The notes under the pieces are model-generated. The model had not been told where the DNA came from. It did not search any database and saw only the letters and a program-made list of their open reading frames with translations. The translations under genes and the position numbers were made by a program. Positions 41,240 through 49,334 of a stretch of 64,000 bases of DNA are shown piece after piece. Each line of letters begins with the position of its first letter. Position 1 is the first letter of the stretch. Source of the DNA: VAZQ01 sp963763365 (lineage in GTDB: Bacteria; Pseudomonadota; Alphaproteobacteria; Rhizobiales; Xanthobacteraceae); assembly GCA_963763365.1 (NCBI GenBank), contig CAVXOE010000020.1:124001-188000 (forward strand), in the 5' to 3' direction.

Positions 41240-42436
41240 ATGCCTCAGACCATATCCGGCTGGCGCTCGCCTGCCATCTTCCTGATGGTCGCGCAGGCGG
41301 CGATGCAGCTCTCCTGGGCAGTGTGGTGGACGCTGCTCAACAACTACGCGGTCGACGTCGTTCACACCTCGGGCGCCGAATTCGGGCTGCAGCAGTCGAT
41401 CCGCGAAATCCCCGGCCTGCTCGCATTCAGCGTCGTGTTCTGGTTGCTGCTGATGCGCGAGCAGACGCTGGCGCTCGCCGCGCTCGCGCTGCAAGGAATC
41501 GGCATCGCGCTGACCGGCTATTTCCCGAGCCTGATCGGCTTCTACGTCACCACCATCGTGATGTCGTTCGGCTTCCACTACTACGAGGCGATGAACCAAT
41601 CGCTCGCGCTGCAATGGTTCGACAAGAAGGATGCCGCGGTCTGGCTCGGGCGCGTGGTCGCGGTCGGCGCGGCCGCGCAGCTTGTGGTCTACGCGGCGGT
41701 GTTTCTCGGCTTCCGCAACCTGTCGGTCGATTACGCCACCGCCTTCGCCGTCGCCGGCGGGCTCACACTCGTGGGCACGCTGGTGCTGGCGCTGGCCTTC
41801 CCGCGCTACCCGCAGGCCGTGAAGCAGCACGCCAAGATGGTGCTGCGTCAACGCTACTGGCTCTATTACGCCCTCACCTTCATGTACGGCGCACGCCGGC
41901 AGATCTTCACCGTGTTTGCCGGCTTCATGATGGTGACCAAGTTCAAGTTCGCCGTGCACGAGATGGCGCTGCTCTATCTCGCCAACTGCGTGTTCAACAT
42001 GCTGTTCGCACCCAAGCTCGGCGCGCTGATCGCGCGCTACGGCGAGCGCTGGTCGATCACCTGCGAGAACGTACTGCTGGTCGGGGTCTTCCTCGGCTAT
42101 GCGTTCACCGGCAATCCCTGGATCGCGGCGGCGCTCTACGTCACCGACGGCGCGTTGATGACGCTCGACATCGCGATCCGCACCTATTTCCAGAAGATCG
42201 GCGACGCCGCCGACATGGCGGGCACCGCCGGCGTCGGCTCCTCGATCAACCACGTCGCCGCGGTGTTCATTCCGGTCGGCCTCGGGCTTGTGTGGGTCGG
42301 GCATCCCGACTGGGTGTTCATGATCGGGGCGGGCTTCGCCCTCACCTCGCTGCTGCTCGGCCGCCTTGTGCCGGCGATGCCGGGGCCCGGCCACGAGACC
42401 GTCTTGAGCCGCCCGTTGATGCGACCGGCCGAGTGA
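41240..42436 (+). CDS. MFS transporter
   Basis: A 398-residue membrane protein with about 11-12 hydrophobic spans, beginning SPAIFLMVAQAAMQLSWAVW and ending in a span near IGAGFALTSLLLGRLVP. A central basic loop (PRYPQAVKQHAKMVLRQRYW) separates two halves, the usual MFS 6+6 plan. The conserved MFS loop-2 motif is weak. It is 12 bases downstream of the His-rich PadR gene and is probably its target. If the regulator senses metal, export of a metal or metal chelate is a reasonable guess; a cation-specific residue pattern was not identified. Confidence 0.88.
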   Translation: MPQTISGWRSPAIFLMVAQAAMQLSWAVWWTLLNNYAVDVVHTSGAEFGLQQSIREIPGLLAFSVVFWLLLMREQTLALAALALQGIGIALTGYFPSLIGFYVTTIVMSFGFHYYEAMNQSLALQWFDKKDAAVWLGRVVAVGAAAQLVVYAAVFLGFRNLSVDYATAFAVAGGLTLVGTLVLALAFPRYPQAVKQHAKMVLRQRYWLYYALTFMYGARRQIFTVFAGFMMVTKFKFAVHEMALLYLANCVFNMLFAPKLGALIARYGERWSITCENVLLVGVFLGYAFTGNPWIAAALYVTDGALMTLDIAIRTYFQKIGDAADMAGTAGVGSSINHVAAVFIPVGLGLVWVGHPDWVFMIGAGFALTSLLLGRLVPAMPGPGHETVLSRPLMRPAE

Positions 42437-42463
42437 TCGCACTCCCGTAGCATCGGCTTCGCT

Positions 42464-42484
42464 TCACCCTCCCCTGGAGGGTGA
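42464..42484. terminator. Hairpin after the MFS gene
   Basis: TCACCCTCC (42464-42472), CCT loop, GGAGGGTGA (42476-42484): a perfect 9-bp stem without a T-run. It may be a weak terminator or a small repeat element. Confidence 0.4.
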
Positions 42485-42576
42485 GCACCGAGTCTGTGAC
42501 GCGCGCCAATGCGATTTCGCCGCAACATGCTCTAAGATGGCGCCAAATCCATCCGTAACCGGGAGCCCGCGGCACG

Positions 42577-43404
42577 ATGCAAGGAAAGCCCACCTGGAAG
42601 GAACTGCTGGCACGCGGCGAGCCGCTGCTGCTACCGGGCGCGCACGACGCGCTCTCCGCGCGGCTGATCGAGCGCGCCGGCTTTCGCGCCTATGTGATCG
42701 GCGGCTATGCGCTCGTCGGCTCGCGCTTTGCGCTCCCCGACATCGGCCTCGCGGGCTTCGGCGAGATGAGCGCGGGCATGCGCGACATCATGTCGGCGAC
42801 ACGCCTCCCCGTGCTGGTCGATTGCGATGACGGCTACGGCGACGCCAAGAACGCCGCGCGCACCATCCGCGGCTATGAGGCGATGGGCGTCTCGGCGATC
42901 TTCATGGAGGACCAGAAGGCGCCCAAGCGCTGCGGCCACATGAGCGGCAAGGAAGTGATCGATGCCGACGTGATGGCGGCCAAGCTGCGCGCGGCCGTCG
43001 CCGCGCGGCAGAATCCCGACACCTTCATCATCGCGCGCACCGACGCGCGTGCCGTGCACGGCCTCGACGAGGCGCTACGCCGTGGCGAACTCTATCTCAA
43101 GGCCGGCGCCGACGGGTTGTTCATCGAGGCGCCGCAGACCATGGGCGAGCTTGAGCGGGTCGGCCGCGCGTTCCAGGGTGTGCCGCAGCTTGCCAACATG
43201 GTGGAGGGCGGCGGAATGACGCCCGTGCTGCCGCCGCACGAACTCTTCCGTCTCGGCTTCGCGATGGTGGCCTATCCGGTGTCGCTGATCTTTCGCGTCG
43301 CGCGCACGGTCGAGAAGGCGCTCGCCGATCTCAAGGCCGGCCGGCTCGCGATCGAGAACGAGGGCGTCGATTTCGAAGATTGCCTCATTCGATCCTCAGA
43401 TTGA
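42577..43404 (+). CDS. Isocitrate lyase/PEP mutase family protein (oxaloacetate decarboxylase or methylisocitrate-lyase-like)
   Basis: A 275-residue TIM-barrel lyase. The family signature is EDQKAPKRCGHMSGKEV (KRCGH, with the catalytic Cys), preceded by VDCDDGYGDAKNAARTIRGYE (Mg-binding Asp residues) and followed by IIARTDARAVHGLDEALRR. This pattern is that of the 2-methylisocitrate lyase / oxaloacetate decarboxylase / carboxyphosphonoenolpyruvate mutase branch rather than isocitrate lyase proper. The start at 42577 gives MQGKPTWKELLARGE, as is usual. The 3' end overlaps the convergent Bug receptor gene by 20 bases. Substrate unresolved. Confidence 0.9.
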   Translation: MQGKPTWKELLARGEPLLLPGAHDALSARLIERAGFRAYVIGGYALVGSRFALPDIGLAGFGEMSAGMRDIMSATRLPVLVDCDDGYGDAKNAARTIRGYEAMGVSAIFMEDQKAPKRCGHMSGKEVIDADVMAAKLRAAVAARQNPDTFIIARTDARAVHGLDEALRRGELYLKAGADGLFIEAPQTMGELERVGRAFQGVPQLANMVEGGGMTPVLPPHELFRLGFAMVAYPVSLIFRVARTVEKALADLKAGRLAIENEGVDFEDCLIRSSD

Positions 43405-44368
43405 GTTTCTTGACCAAGGCACCCCACTTCGTCTCTTCGCGATCGATCTCGGCCGCGTAATCGCCGGGCGTGCCGGGGAGCGGCACGGCGCCATCGGCGG
43501 CAAGCCGCTTGCGCACATCCTCGGCTGCCAGCGCCGCCACGAGTTCCTTGTTCAACCGCTCGATCACGCCCGGCTCGGTGCCGGCGGGCGCCACCAGCCC
43601 GTAGCGGATGGCGGCGGAGAAGCCCGGGAGCGCGGCTTCCGACATCGTCGGCACATCGGGCAGCAGTTCCGAACGCGACGGGTTCGTCACCGCAAGCGCG
43701 CGCAGCGTGCCGCCGCGAACATGCTCCAGCACCGGCAGGATCGACAGGAACATCATCGACACGTGACCGCCGAGGAGATCGGTCATCGCCGTCCCGTTGC
43801 CCTTGTAGGGAATGCGCGTGATGTTGATGTCGGCGGTCTGCGCGAACAGCTCGGTCGTGATGTGCCCGACGGTCCCGGGGACGAACGCATAGTTGATCTT
43901 GCCGGGCTGGGCCTTGGCAAACGCGATAAGTTCGCCGGCGGAGTGAACCGGCAGGGTCGGATGCACGACGAGGACGCTCGACAGCGAACCGATCAGGCCG
44001 ATCGGTGCGAAATCCTTGCGCGGATCGTAGCCGGGAGTGGGATAGAGCGTCGGATTGATGGCAAACGTGCCGGTATAGGCGAGCAGGATGGTGTAGCCGT
44101 CGGGCGGGCTCTTGGCGACCGCGCGGGTTGCGAGCGTGCCGCCGGCGCCGGAGCGATTATCCACCACGACCTGCTGGCCGAGCGATTTGCTCATCTTCTC
44201 GGCCACCATGCGCGCAAGCGCATCGTTGCCGCCGCCGGTCGGAAACGGAACGACCAGCGTGACCGGCCGGTTGGGATAGGATTGCGCGGTGGCGCTCGAC
44301 GCACCGACGAGGAGCGCTGCCGCCGGCAACGCGGCCCGCAGCCCCGCCAACCAGCGCGCAGCGGACAT
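43385..44368 (-). CDS. Bug/TctC-family tripartite tricarboxylate receptor
   Basis: A 327-residue periplasmic receptor. After the signal peptide (LPAAALLVGASSATAQS) follow YPNRPVTLVVPFPTGGG, VDNRSGAGGTLATRAVA, SPPDGYTILLAYTGTF and PYKGNGTAMTDLLGGHV. All family motifs are intact. The last bases overlap the lyase gene on the other strand. It lies 10 bases downstream of a second receptor gene, similar in length and C-terminus (WGALVKKLNLRIE here, WSALVRKLNLKVD there), so the two arose by tandem duplication. No transporter membrane genes are nearby. Confidence 0.92.
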   Translation of the reverse strand: MSAARWLAGLRAALPAAALLVGASSATAQSYPNRPVTLVVPFPTGGGNDALARMVAEKMSKSLGQQVVVDNRSGAGGTLATRAVAKSPPDGYTILLAYTGTFAINPTLYPTPGYDPRKDFAPIGLIGSLSSVLVVHPTLPVHSAGELIAFAKAQPGKINYAFVPGTVGHITTELFAQTADINITRIPYKGNGTAMTDLLGGHVSMMFLSILPVLEHVRGGTLRALAVTNPSRSELLPDVPTMSEAALPGFSAAIRYGLVAPAGTEPGVIERLNKELVAALAAEDVRKRLAADGAVPLPGTPGDYAAEIDREETKWGALVKKLNLRIE

Positions 44369-44378
44369 CGCGGCTCCT

Positions 44379-45347
44379 TCAGTCGACCTTGAGGTTGAGC
44401 TTTCGCACCAGCGCGCTCCACTTGGTCTCTTCGCGGTCGATGTCGGCGGCGTATTCCTCCGGCGAGGAGGTCATCGGATCGCCGCCTTCCGCCAGGATGC
44501 GCTGCTTGACCTGCTCGTTGCCGGCGAGCGCGCGCAATTCCTTGTTGAGACGATCGACGATCGGCCGCGGCGTCCCGGCCGGCGCCAGCACACCATAATG
44601 CAGCACCGACTCGAAGCCCGGCATGCCGGATTCGTTCGCCGTCGGCACGTCGGGCAGCAGGCTGAAACGCCGCTCGCCGAGCACCGCGATCGCGCGCAGC
44701 GTGCCGGCCTGCAGGTTGCCGAGCGCCGGCGGCAATACGCCGAACGCGACCGGCACATGGTTGCCGAGCAGATCGTTCATCACCTGCCCGGTGCCCTTGT
44801 AGGGAATGATGGCGGCATCGATGCCGGCGACCGACTTGAACAACTCGGCCGAGAGATAGCCGCCGGTGCCGACGGCCGAGGTGCCGATGTTGAACTTGGT
44901 GCCTTCCTTCTTGGCGATCGCGACCACGTCAGCGATGGTTTTCGCCGGAAAGGCGGGATTCGCGATCAGCGCGACCGGCATCGATGCGATCAGCCCGATC
45001 GGGGTGAAATCTTTGCGCGGATCGAAGCCCGCATTGGCATAGAGGCTCGGGTTGATCGAGATCGAGCCGGTATGACCGAGGAACAGCGTGTAGCCGTCCG
45101 GCGCATTCTTGATGAACGATCGGGTCCCTACGAGGCCCGAGCCGCCGGCACGATTGTCCACTACGACCTGGTGCCCGAGCGCCCCGGAAAGCTTCTCGGC
45201 GACCACCCGCGCCATGGCGTCGACCCCGCCGCCCGGCGGGTACGGCACGACGAGGCTGATCGTCTTATTGGGGTAATCCTGCGCCAGCGCCGAAGCGCCG
45301 GTGCCGAGCGCGGCCACCAGGGCGGCGACAATCCAAAGCCCGCGCAT
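44379..45347 (-). CDS. Bug/TctC-family tripartite tricarboxylate receptor, tandem paralogue
   Basis: A 322-residue receptor with signal peptide (GLWIVAALVAALGTGASALAQ), YPNKTISLVVPYPPGGGVD, VDNRAGGSGLVGTRSF and PYKGTGQVMNDLLGNHV. The start at 45347 (MRGLWIV) follows GGGAGG; upstream residues in the frame do not fit a signal peptide. It is the upstream member of the tandem pair. Expected role: capture of a carboxylate, or sensing, since orphan Bug proteins often have no membrane partner. Confidence 0.92.
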   Translation of the reverse strand: MRGLWIVAALVAALGTGASALAQDYPNKTISLVVPYPPGGGVDAMARVVAEKLSGALGHQVVVDNRAGGSGLVGTRSFIKNAPDGYTLFLGHTGSISINPSLYANAGFDPRKDFTPIGLIASMPVALIANPAFPAKTIADVVAIAKKEGTKFNIGTSAVGTGGYLSAELFKSVAGIDAAIIPYKGTGQVMNDLLGNHVPVAFGVLPPALGNLQAGTLRAIAVLGERRFSLLPDVPTANESGMPGFESVLHYGVLAPAGTPRPIVDRLNKELRALAGNEQVKQRILAEGGDPMTSSPEEYAADIDREETKWSALVRKLNLKVD

Positions 45348-45395
45348 GTTGCCTCCCGCACATGTTCTTGTTTCTTTTCTATAGGTTGGGGCCCC

Positions 45396-45439
45396 CAAAA
45401 AGCAAAGCAACCCGACCCGCTCTCAACGAGCGACCGGGC
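45396..45439 (-). terminator. Possible terminator of the DUF465 gene
   Basis: On the minus strand, CCCGGTCGCTC and GAGCGGGTCGGG form a stem with a mismatch, followed by TTGCTTTGCTTTTT. It lies downstream of the small gene at 45490. Confidence 0.5.
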
Positions 45440-45489
45440 TGCCAGCTCAACGTCCCAAACTAACCAATTGGCGCGATAAAAACGCGCGC

Positions 45490-45669
45490 TTAGTGGACGA
45501 ACGTATCCTGCCGGAGGCGGGTGATCTCGTCCTTCACAAGCAACTTGCGACGCTTTAACTCGACGATCGTCAGATCGTCGGCCGACGGATGTGCGCGCAG
45601 TTCATTGAGTTCAGCTTCGAGCGCACTGTGCCGCCGTTCAAGCTCCGAAAGATGCGTTTCCATGGACAT
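45490..45669 (-). CDS. DUF465/YdcH family small protein
   Basis: A 59-residue helical hairpin protein: THLSELERRHSALEAELNEL, then LTIVELKRRKLLVKDEITRLRQ. The KRRKLLVKDEI box is the mark of DUF465 (YdcH). The function is unknown. The start at 45669 follows GGGAG with nine bases spacing; METHLSE at 45663 is also possible. It is divergent from a second DUF465 gene, 223 bp away. Confidence 0.88.
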   Translation of the reverse strand: MSMETHLSELERRHSALEAELNELRAHPSADDLTIVELKRRKLLVKDEITRLRQDTFVH

Positions 45670-45892
45670 GTCGGATTGTCTCCCAGTCAGACTACCTGAC
45701 ACATTTATTGTATACTAAATCGGCCGCAAGGCGAAGAGGCGTTTTGATTGTGCGATGCAACAAATCCCCGTATTGCCTAATGGGTACTATTTTCCGAAGC
45801 TTGAACCCGCCAGGGCAAAAAGCCATGGTTTTCCAGATATTCGGGGTCCCGCGGGCAGGCAAAAGCGGTCCATCCCCGAAACAGCGGCGGCG

Positions 45893-46099
45893 ATGACCAA
45901 AGAGGAAGAACACGAGTTCCGGGAGCAGTTGGCGCGCCTGCTGCAGGAGCATCGCGACCTCGACGCCGCGATTTCGGCCCTGCAGGTCGCTCGCGGGTCC
46001 GACATGTTGCAGGTCCAGCGGCTGAAGAAGCGCAAGCTCTTCCTGCGCGACCGCATCTCGTTCATCGAGGACCAACTCACCCCCGACATCATCGCGTAG
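45893..46099 (+). CDS. DUF465/YdcH family small protein
   Basis: A 68-residue helical hairpin protein with EEEHEFREQLARLLQEHRDLDAAI and the family box LKKRKLFLRDRISFIEDQL. The function is unknown. The ATG at 45893 gives the usual family length, but no clear Shine-Dalgarno is present; the frame is open upstream to 45755, where a Tyr/Pro-rich stretch shows no similarity I recognise. It is divergent from the related gene at 45490. Confidence 0.85.
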   Translation: MTKEEEHEFREQLARLLQEHRDLDAAISALQVARGSDMLQVQRLKKRKLFLRDRISFIEDQLTPDIIA

Positions 46100-46114
46100 G
46101 GCGGGCGCCACCTA

Positions 46115-46235
46115 TCATGGCCGGGCATAGCCCGTCCGAGGACGGCGTCGCTATCGCTCTGCCTATGTCCCGGCCATCCACGTACTACGCTTCCGAGGGA
46201 GAAGACGTGGATGCCCGGCACAAGGCAGCATGACG
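46115..46235. repeat. Palindromic repeat, GGCCGGGC/ACGTGGATG family
   Basis: TCATGGCCGGGCATAGCCCG and GGCCATCCACGT are mirrored by GAAGACGTGGATGCCCGG and a final CATGACG. It lies between convergent genes; closest in layout to the element at 664. Confidence 0.7.
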
Positions 46236-46247
46236 ACATAATCATTA

Positions 46248-47231
46248 TTACTCCGGCTGGATGCCGGCGTCGCGGATCACCTTGCTCCAGCGTTCGGTCT
46301 CTTCCTTCTTGAGCTTCGCCATATCCTCCGGCGTGCCGCCGGCCGCCACGAGGTTGAGCTCGCGAAAGCGCGCCTTGGTGTCGGCTTCGTTGGTGACGTC
46401 GTTGATCGCGCGATTGAGCTTCAAGACCACCGCACGCGGCGTCTTGGGCGGCGCGCTGATCGCGTTCCAGGTGTCGGAGACAAATGCCGGCAGACCGGAT
46501 TCGATCAGCGTCGGAATTTCCGGCATGAGGTCCAGCCGCTTGTCGGTGGCGACCGCGAGGATGCGCCCCTTGCCGGCGTCATGCAGCTTGTGAGCGGACG
46601 ACAGCTCCATGAAGATCAGGTCGACGTGACCGGCCACGATATCGTTGAGCGCCGGTCCGGTTCCCCGATAAGGCACGTGCAGCATCTTGGTGCCGGTCAT
46701 GGTCGAGAACAGCTCGGCCGTCAGGTGCGAGGTGGTGCCCGGCCCTTGCGACGCGAACGTCACCTTGCCGGGGTTCGCCTTCACGTACGCGATGAACTCC
46801 TGCATGGTCTTGGCGGGAAAATTCTGCCGCACCAGCAGGACATTCGGGAACTTCGACATGACCGCGACCGGTTCAAGCGCGACCGGATCGAAATTGAGTT
46901 TCTTGTAGAGCGCCACATTGCTGGTAATCGGCGAGGGCTGCGAGGCGAGCAACGTGTAGCCATCGGGCTCGGCGGTGTAGACGGTCTCGGCGCCGATATT
47001 TCCGCCCGCGCCGCCGCGGTTTTCGATCACGAACGGCTGGCCGAGCCGCTGCTGAAGCCGGGCGGCGAAAATGCGGGTGACGGTGTCGACACCGCCGCCT
47101 GCCGGAACGCTGACGACGATCTTGACCGGCCGGCTGGGATAATCCGCCGCCGGATCGGTCTGCGCGCCGGCCGACACGCCTGCGAGTAGGAAGCCTGCCA
47201 CCGCTGCGCCCATGAACTTCAACATCCGCAT
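46248..47231 (-). CDS. Bug/TctC-family tripartite tricarboxylate receptor
   Basis: A 327-residue receptor: signal peptide (FMGAAVAGFLLAGVSAGAQ), YPSRPVKIVVSVPAGGGVD, IENRGGAGGNIGAETVY, EPDGYTLLASQPSPITSN and PYRGTGPALNDIVAGHV. Motifs are complete. The C-terminus (RWSKVIRDAGIQPE) matches the C-terminus of the receptor at 48252 (WAQVVKDAGIEPQ). The start at 47231 follows GGGAGATGCGG. No permease genes adjoin it. Confidence 0.92.
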   Translation of the reverse strand: MRMLKFMGAAVAGFLLAGVSAGAQTDPAADYPSRPVKIVVSVPAGGGVDTVTRIFAARLQQRLGQPFVIENRGGAGGNIGAETVYTAEPDGYTLLASQPSPITSNVALYKKLNFDPVALEPVAVMSKFPNVLLVRQNFPAKTMQEFIAYVKANPGKVTFASQGPGTTSHLTAELFSTMTGTKMLHVPYRGTGPALNDIVAGHVDLIFMELSSAHKLHDAGKGRILAVATDKRLDLMPEIPTLIESGLPAFVSDTWNAISAPPKTPRAVVLKLNRAINDVTNEADTKARFRELNLVAAGGTPEDMAKLKKEETERWSKVIRDAGIQPE

Positions 47232-47371
47232 CTCCCGCTACTCCCGAAAACTCGCCTTCCGATTAGTCGTTTCCTCCGCCAGCGCGAATGTGACACATCG
47301 CGCGGCGCGACCGGGCCGGTGCCGCCTTAGGCGCCAATTCCCTGCCATCGTCAACGTTGCGCGAGGGTAAA

Positions 47372-48079
47372 TCAGCCAGAGTTCCCGGCGCCGCTGCGCG
47401 CGGCCTTGCGCGCATACATGGCGGCGTCCGCCCGATCAAGCACGGCCCCCGGAGTATCGAGCGGGAGGAGCGGCGCGGTTCCCACCGATGCGCCCACCGA
47501 AATCACCGATCCCGCATGAGTGGCGGTGATGCGAGCGATGGCCGTCTCGAGCGTGCGCGCCTTGGTTTGCGCGTCCGCGTCGCTGAGGTTCCACAACAGC
47601 ACGACGAACTCGTCGCCGCCGATGCGCGCCACCACGTCGGACGAGCGCACGTGGCGGGCGATCACCATGCTCACGGCCTTGAGCACCGCATCGCCCGCTG
47701 CGTGGCCATGGCGGTCGTTGATCGCCTTGAAGCTGTCGAGGTCGACATAGAGCAGCGCGGCATTGGCATCGTAACGTTTCAAATACGCGAGCGAGCGCTT
47801 GAGCTCACGTTCGAAGCCGCGACGGTTGAGGACGGCGGTCAGCGGATCGGTGTCGGCGCGCGCGGCGAGCGCCGCGATCTCGGCGCGCGCCGCCGCGAGC
47901 TCAAGCTCGAGCCGCTCGACCTCGGCGGTGAGCCGCGTCGCCGTGGCCCGCGTTGGATGCGACGGCGCCTGGTCTGGCTCGGCGACGCGGATGCGCCGTC
48001 CGGGCGCGGCGACGTGCGGACGAGCGAGCGCGGCATCCGCCTTGACCGGCCGGCCCTTCCGCGTCTCGCTTTTCGGCAT
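47372..48079 (-). CDS. Diguanylate cyclase (GGDEF domain) with coiled-coil N-terminus
   Basis: A 235-residue cytoplasmic protein. Residues about 48-76 form a coiled coil for dimerisation; the GGDEF domain spans about 77-230 with TDPLTAVLNRRGFERELKR, YVDLDSFKAINDRHGH and the active-site GGDEF at 154-158. An inhibitory site RSSD (145-148) precedes it by five residues, so feedback by cyclic di-GMP is expected. There is no sensor domain or signal peptide. The start at 48079 (MPKSETRKG) is chosen; an ATG at 48097 is possible. It should make cyclic di-GMP; its input signal is not visible. Confidence 0.92.
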   Translation of the reverse strand: MPKSETRKGRPVKADAALARPHVAAPGRRIRVAEPDQAPSHPTRATATRLTAEVERLELELAAARAEIAALAARADTDPLTAVLNRRGFERELKRSLAYLKRYDANAALLYVDLDSFKAINDRHGHAAGDAVLKAVSMVIARHVRSSDVVARIGGDEFVVLLWNLSDADAQTKARTLETAIARITATHAGSVISVGASVGTAPLLPLDTPGAVLDRADAAMYARKAARSGAGNSG

Positions 48080-48251
48080 TGCTCCCCCGCGAATCACCGC
48101 GCGTCCGCGAGGATAGCGGCCGCGAGTCGCCGGTCAATTTCGATCGGCGGCAACGGGGGGCCCGCCCTGCACTCGCCTTTTGCCGCCGGAGCGCGGTAGC
48201 ATCGCGAACGGTTCCGTTCGATTGACCACCAGATTGAGCGAGGTGCGCGGC

Positions 48252-49232
48252 ATGCGGCGATTGGCAGTGCTTGGCTGGGTGCTGACCTTGGCGTTCGTTG
48301 CGGCAATTGCGGCGCACGCCGAAGCCACGGACGACTACCCGCAGCGCACCGTCACGTTCCTCTGCCCGTTTCCAGCCGGCGGCGGCACCGACATCCTGAC
48401 GCGGATGCTGGCGCAGGAGCTGCAGGACAAGCTCAAGCGGCCGGTGATCGTCGAGAACAGGCCGGGCGCCGGGACGGTCGTCGCCGCGCAGGCCGCCGCA
48501 CGGTCGGCGCCGGACGGCCACACGATCTTTCTCGCGCCGGTGACGACGCTCGCGATCGGACCCAGCGTCTACAAGTCATTGCCTTACGACACGGTGAAGG
48601 ATTTTGCGCCGGTCGGCCTCGTCGGCTCGTCGCAGTTCGCGCTCATCGCCAACCCCGGCCTCGGCGTCAATACGCTCCCCGAGTTGATCGCGCTCATCAA
48701 GAGCAAAAATGGCCAGATGAGTTACGGCACATCGGGCGCCTCGACACCGCATCACCTGTTCATGGAACTGTTCCTGCGGATGACCGGCGGATCGGCGCAG
48801 CACGTGCCCTATCGCGGCAGCGTTGCGGCCCTCACCGACGTCATCTCCGGTCATATCCCCTTCATGGTCGTCGATCTGGCGGTCGCCATTCCCGCCATCA
48901 ACGAGGGCAAGGTGAAGGTCTTCGGCGTGACTTCGCCGACGCGCGTCAAGGCCTTGCCCAACCTGCCGACCATCGCCGAAGCAGGCGTCCCGGGTTACGG
49001 CGCGGCCGGCTGGTTCTCGGTGGTCGCCCCCACCGGCACGCCGCGGGCGATCATCGACCGGCTCAACGGAATTCTGACCGCATTCGTCAATCGCCCCGAC
49101 ATTCAGGACCGGATGAATGCGCTCGCCATCACGCCGGTGACCAGCACGCCAGACGAACTTGCGCGCCTCATCCCGGTCGAGATCAAGAAATGGGCGCAGG
49201 TGGTGAAGGACGCCGGCATCGAGCCGCAGTGA
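48252..49232 (+). CDS. Bug/TctC-family tripartite tricarboxylate receptor
   Basis: A 326-residue receptor: signal peptide (LAVLGWVLTLAFVAAIAAHA), YPQRTVTFLCPFPAGGGTD, VENRPGAGTVVAAQAAA, APDGHTIFLAPVTTLAIGP and PYRGSVAALTDVISGHI. The start at 48252 (MRRLAVLGW) is just before the signal peptide and follows GAGG. This is the last of six such genes in the window, none next to TctA- or TctB-type membrane proteins. Confidence 0.92.
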   Translation: MRRLAVLGWVLTLAFVAAIAAHAEATDDYPQRTVTFLCPFPAGGGTDILTRMLAQELQDKLKRPVIVENRPGAGTVVAAQAAARSAPDGHTIFLAPVTTLAIGPSVYKSLPYDTVKDFAPVGLVGSSQFALIANPGLGVNTLPELIALIKSKNGQMSYGTSGASTPHHLFMELFLRMTGGSAQHVPYRGSVAALTDVISGHIPFMVVDLAVAIPAINEGKVKVFGVTSPTRVKALPNLPTIAEAGVPGYGAAGWFSVVAPTGTPRAIIDRLNGILTAFVNRPDIQDRMNALAITPVTSTPDELARLIPVEIKKWAQVVKDAGIEPQ

Positions 49233-49240
49233 ATGCTTTG

Positions 49241-49311
49241 TCGTCCCCGCGCAAGCGGGGACCCAGACTGCCGACTATAGAAAACGGGTCCCCGCTTTCG
49301 CGGGGACGACA
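49241..49311. repeat. Palindromic repeat, CGTCCCCGCGCAAGCGGGGAC family
   Basis: TCGTCCCCGCGCAAGCGGGG is followed by GGTCCCCGCTTTCGCGGGGACGAC. It lies between the convergent receptor and RND transporter genes. Confidence 0.75.
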
Positions 49312-49334
49312 CCGGGGTTACCGCATGCGGGGTG

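Noticed and set aside
13497..49315. CRISPR array made of the repeated palindromes
   Set aside because: Copies are scattered by kilobases, are themselves palindromic hairpins, and have no regular spacers or cas genes.
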